NCBI GenBank assembly: GCA_031553075.1
Contig: JAVBLX010000169.1
Location: 1-5,685, forward strand
Length of the DNA: 5,685 bases
Reading direction: 5' to 3'
DNA from: DIGJ01 sp031553075
Lineage (GTDB): Bacteria > Bacillota > Clostridia > Lachnospirales > Lachnospiraceae
In this document: piece by piece, positions 5,569-5,685 of the stretch
Layout of the letters: every line of letters starts with the position of its first letter
Position numbering within the stretch: the first letter of the stretch is position 1
Made by a program: the position numbers and the translations under genes
The notes under the pieces: generated by a model
Databases searched by the model: none
Told to the model about the DNA's origin: nothing
Seen by the model: the letters and a program-made list of their open reading frames with translations, nothing else

Positions 5569-5685
5569 TTAGCTAAACAGCACTGCCTATTTTGCCATCT
5601 GCCGCGTTGTCATCAGTCAGCGTAGCCCACTACGCCTCCATCTTCCGCCTTGCAGCTGACAAAATATTCAGCACTGTTTAGCTAA
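5569..5685 (-). repeat. Long imperfect palindromic element with terminal inverted repeats
   Basis: TTAGCTAAACAG (5569-5580) is perfectly complementary to the last 12 bases of the window (5674-5685). The pairing continues inwards with breaks: TATTTTG (5588-5594) with CAAAATA (5660-5666) and CTGC (5599-5602) with GCAG (5652-5655), 28 matches in 34. Three of the six mismatches are C-A, which become G-U pairs on the minus strand, so the fold is clearly better as minus-strand RNA. The centre carries GCGTAG-CCCA-CTACGC (5620-5635). It resembles a miniature inverted-repeat or intergenic palindromic element. It starts 30 bases after the chemoreceptor stop and may be truncated by the window edge. It might help end transcription, though no T-run is visible. 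Confidence 0.8.

Overview
The window looks like a chromosomal segment of a low-to-moderate GC, motile, anaerobic Firmicute, most likely a clostridium of the Lachnospiraceae type. This rests on the strong purine-rich ribosome binding sites, the sigma-A-type promoters, an EFR1-type flavodoxin/ferredoxin fusion (a family typical of anaerobic Clostridia) and a clostridial-style chemoreceptor. The assignment is an inference from gene content and style, not from a marker gene.

Layout: 1-346 carries no convincing protein gene but holds GC-rich, hairpin-forming DNA. A minus-strand gene for an EFR1-family iron-sulfur flavoprotein lies at 347-1111, with a promoter at 1153-1181 and four 10-bp tandem repeats just upstream of it. 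1237-1662 is a gene-free stretch of more than 400 bases. It contains several inverted repeats, including a perfect 18-bp pair with a nested stem (1419-1483), and a GC-rich structured or repeat-like block (1498-1656). A minus-strand FtsH-type membrane AAA+ zinc protease gene follows at 1663-3384. The divergent intergenic region 3385-3846 holds promoters for both directions, an A-tract-rich segment, a 9-bp inverted repeat pair, and a transcribed leader with four ACCGTAAA repeats. A plus-strand methyl-accepting chemotaxis protein gene fills 3847-5538. The window ends in a long imperfect palindromic element (5569-5685) whose right arm finishes exactly at the last base.

The three genes do not form an obvious pathway or operon: the two minus-strand genes are about 550 bases apart and each has its own candidate promoter, and the chemoreceptor is divergent. 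I see no defence, CRISPR, phage or biosynthetic system. The parts least explained by standard annotation are the intergenic repeats and palindromes, the four-copy repeat in the chemoreceptor mRNA leader, and a 12-bp sequence (TTTGGAACTAAA) shared by the regions upstream of the EFR1 and ftsH promoters.
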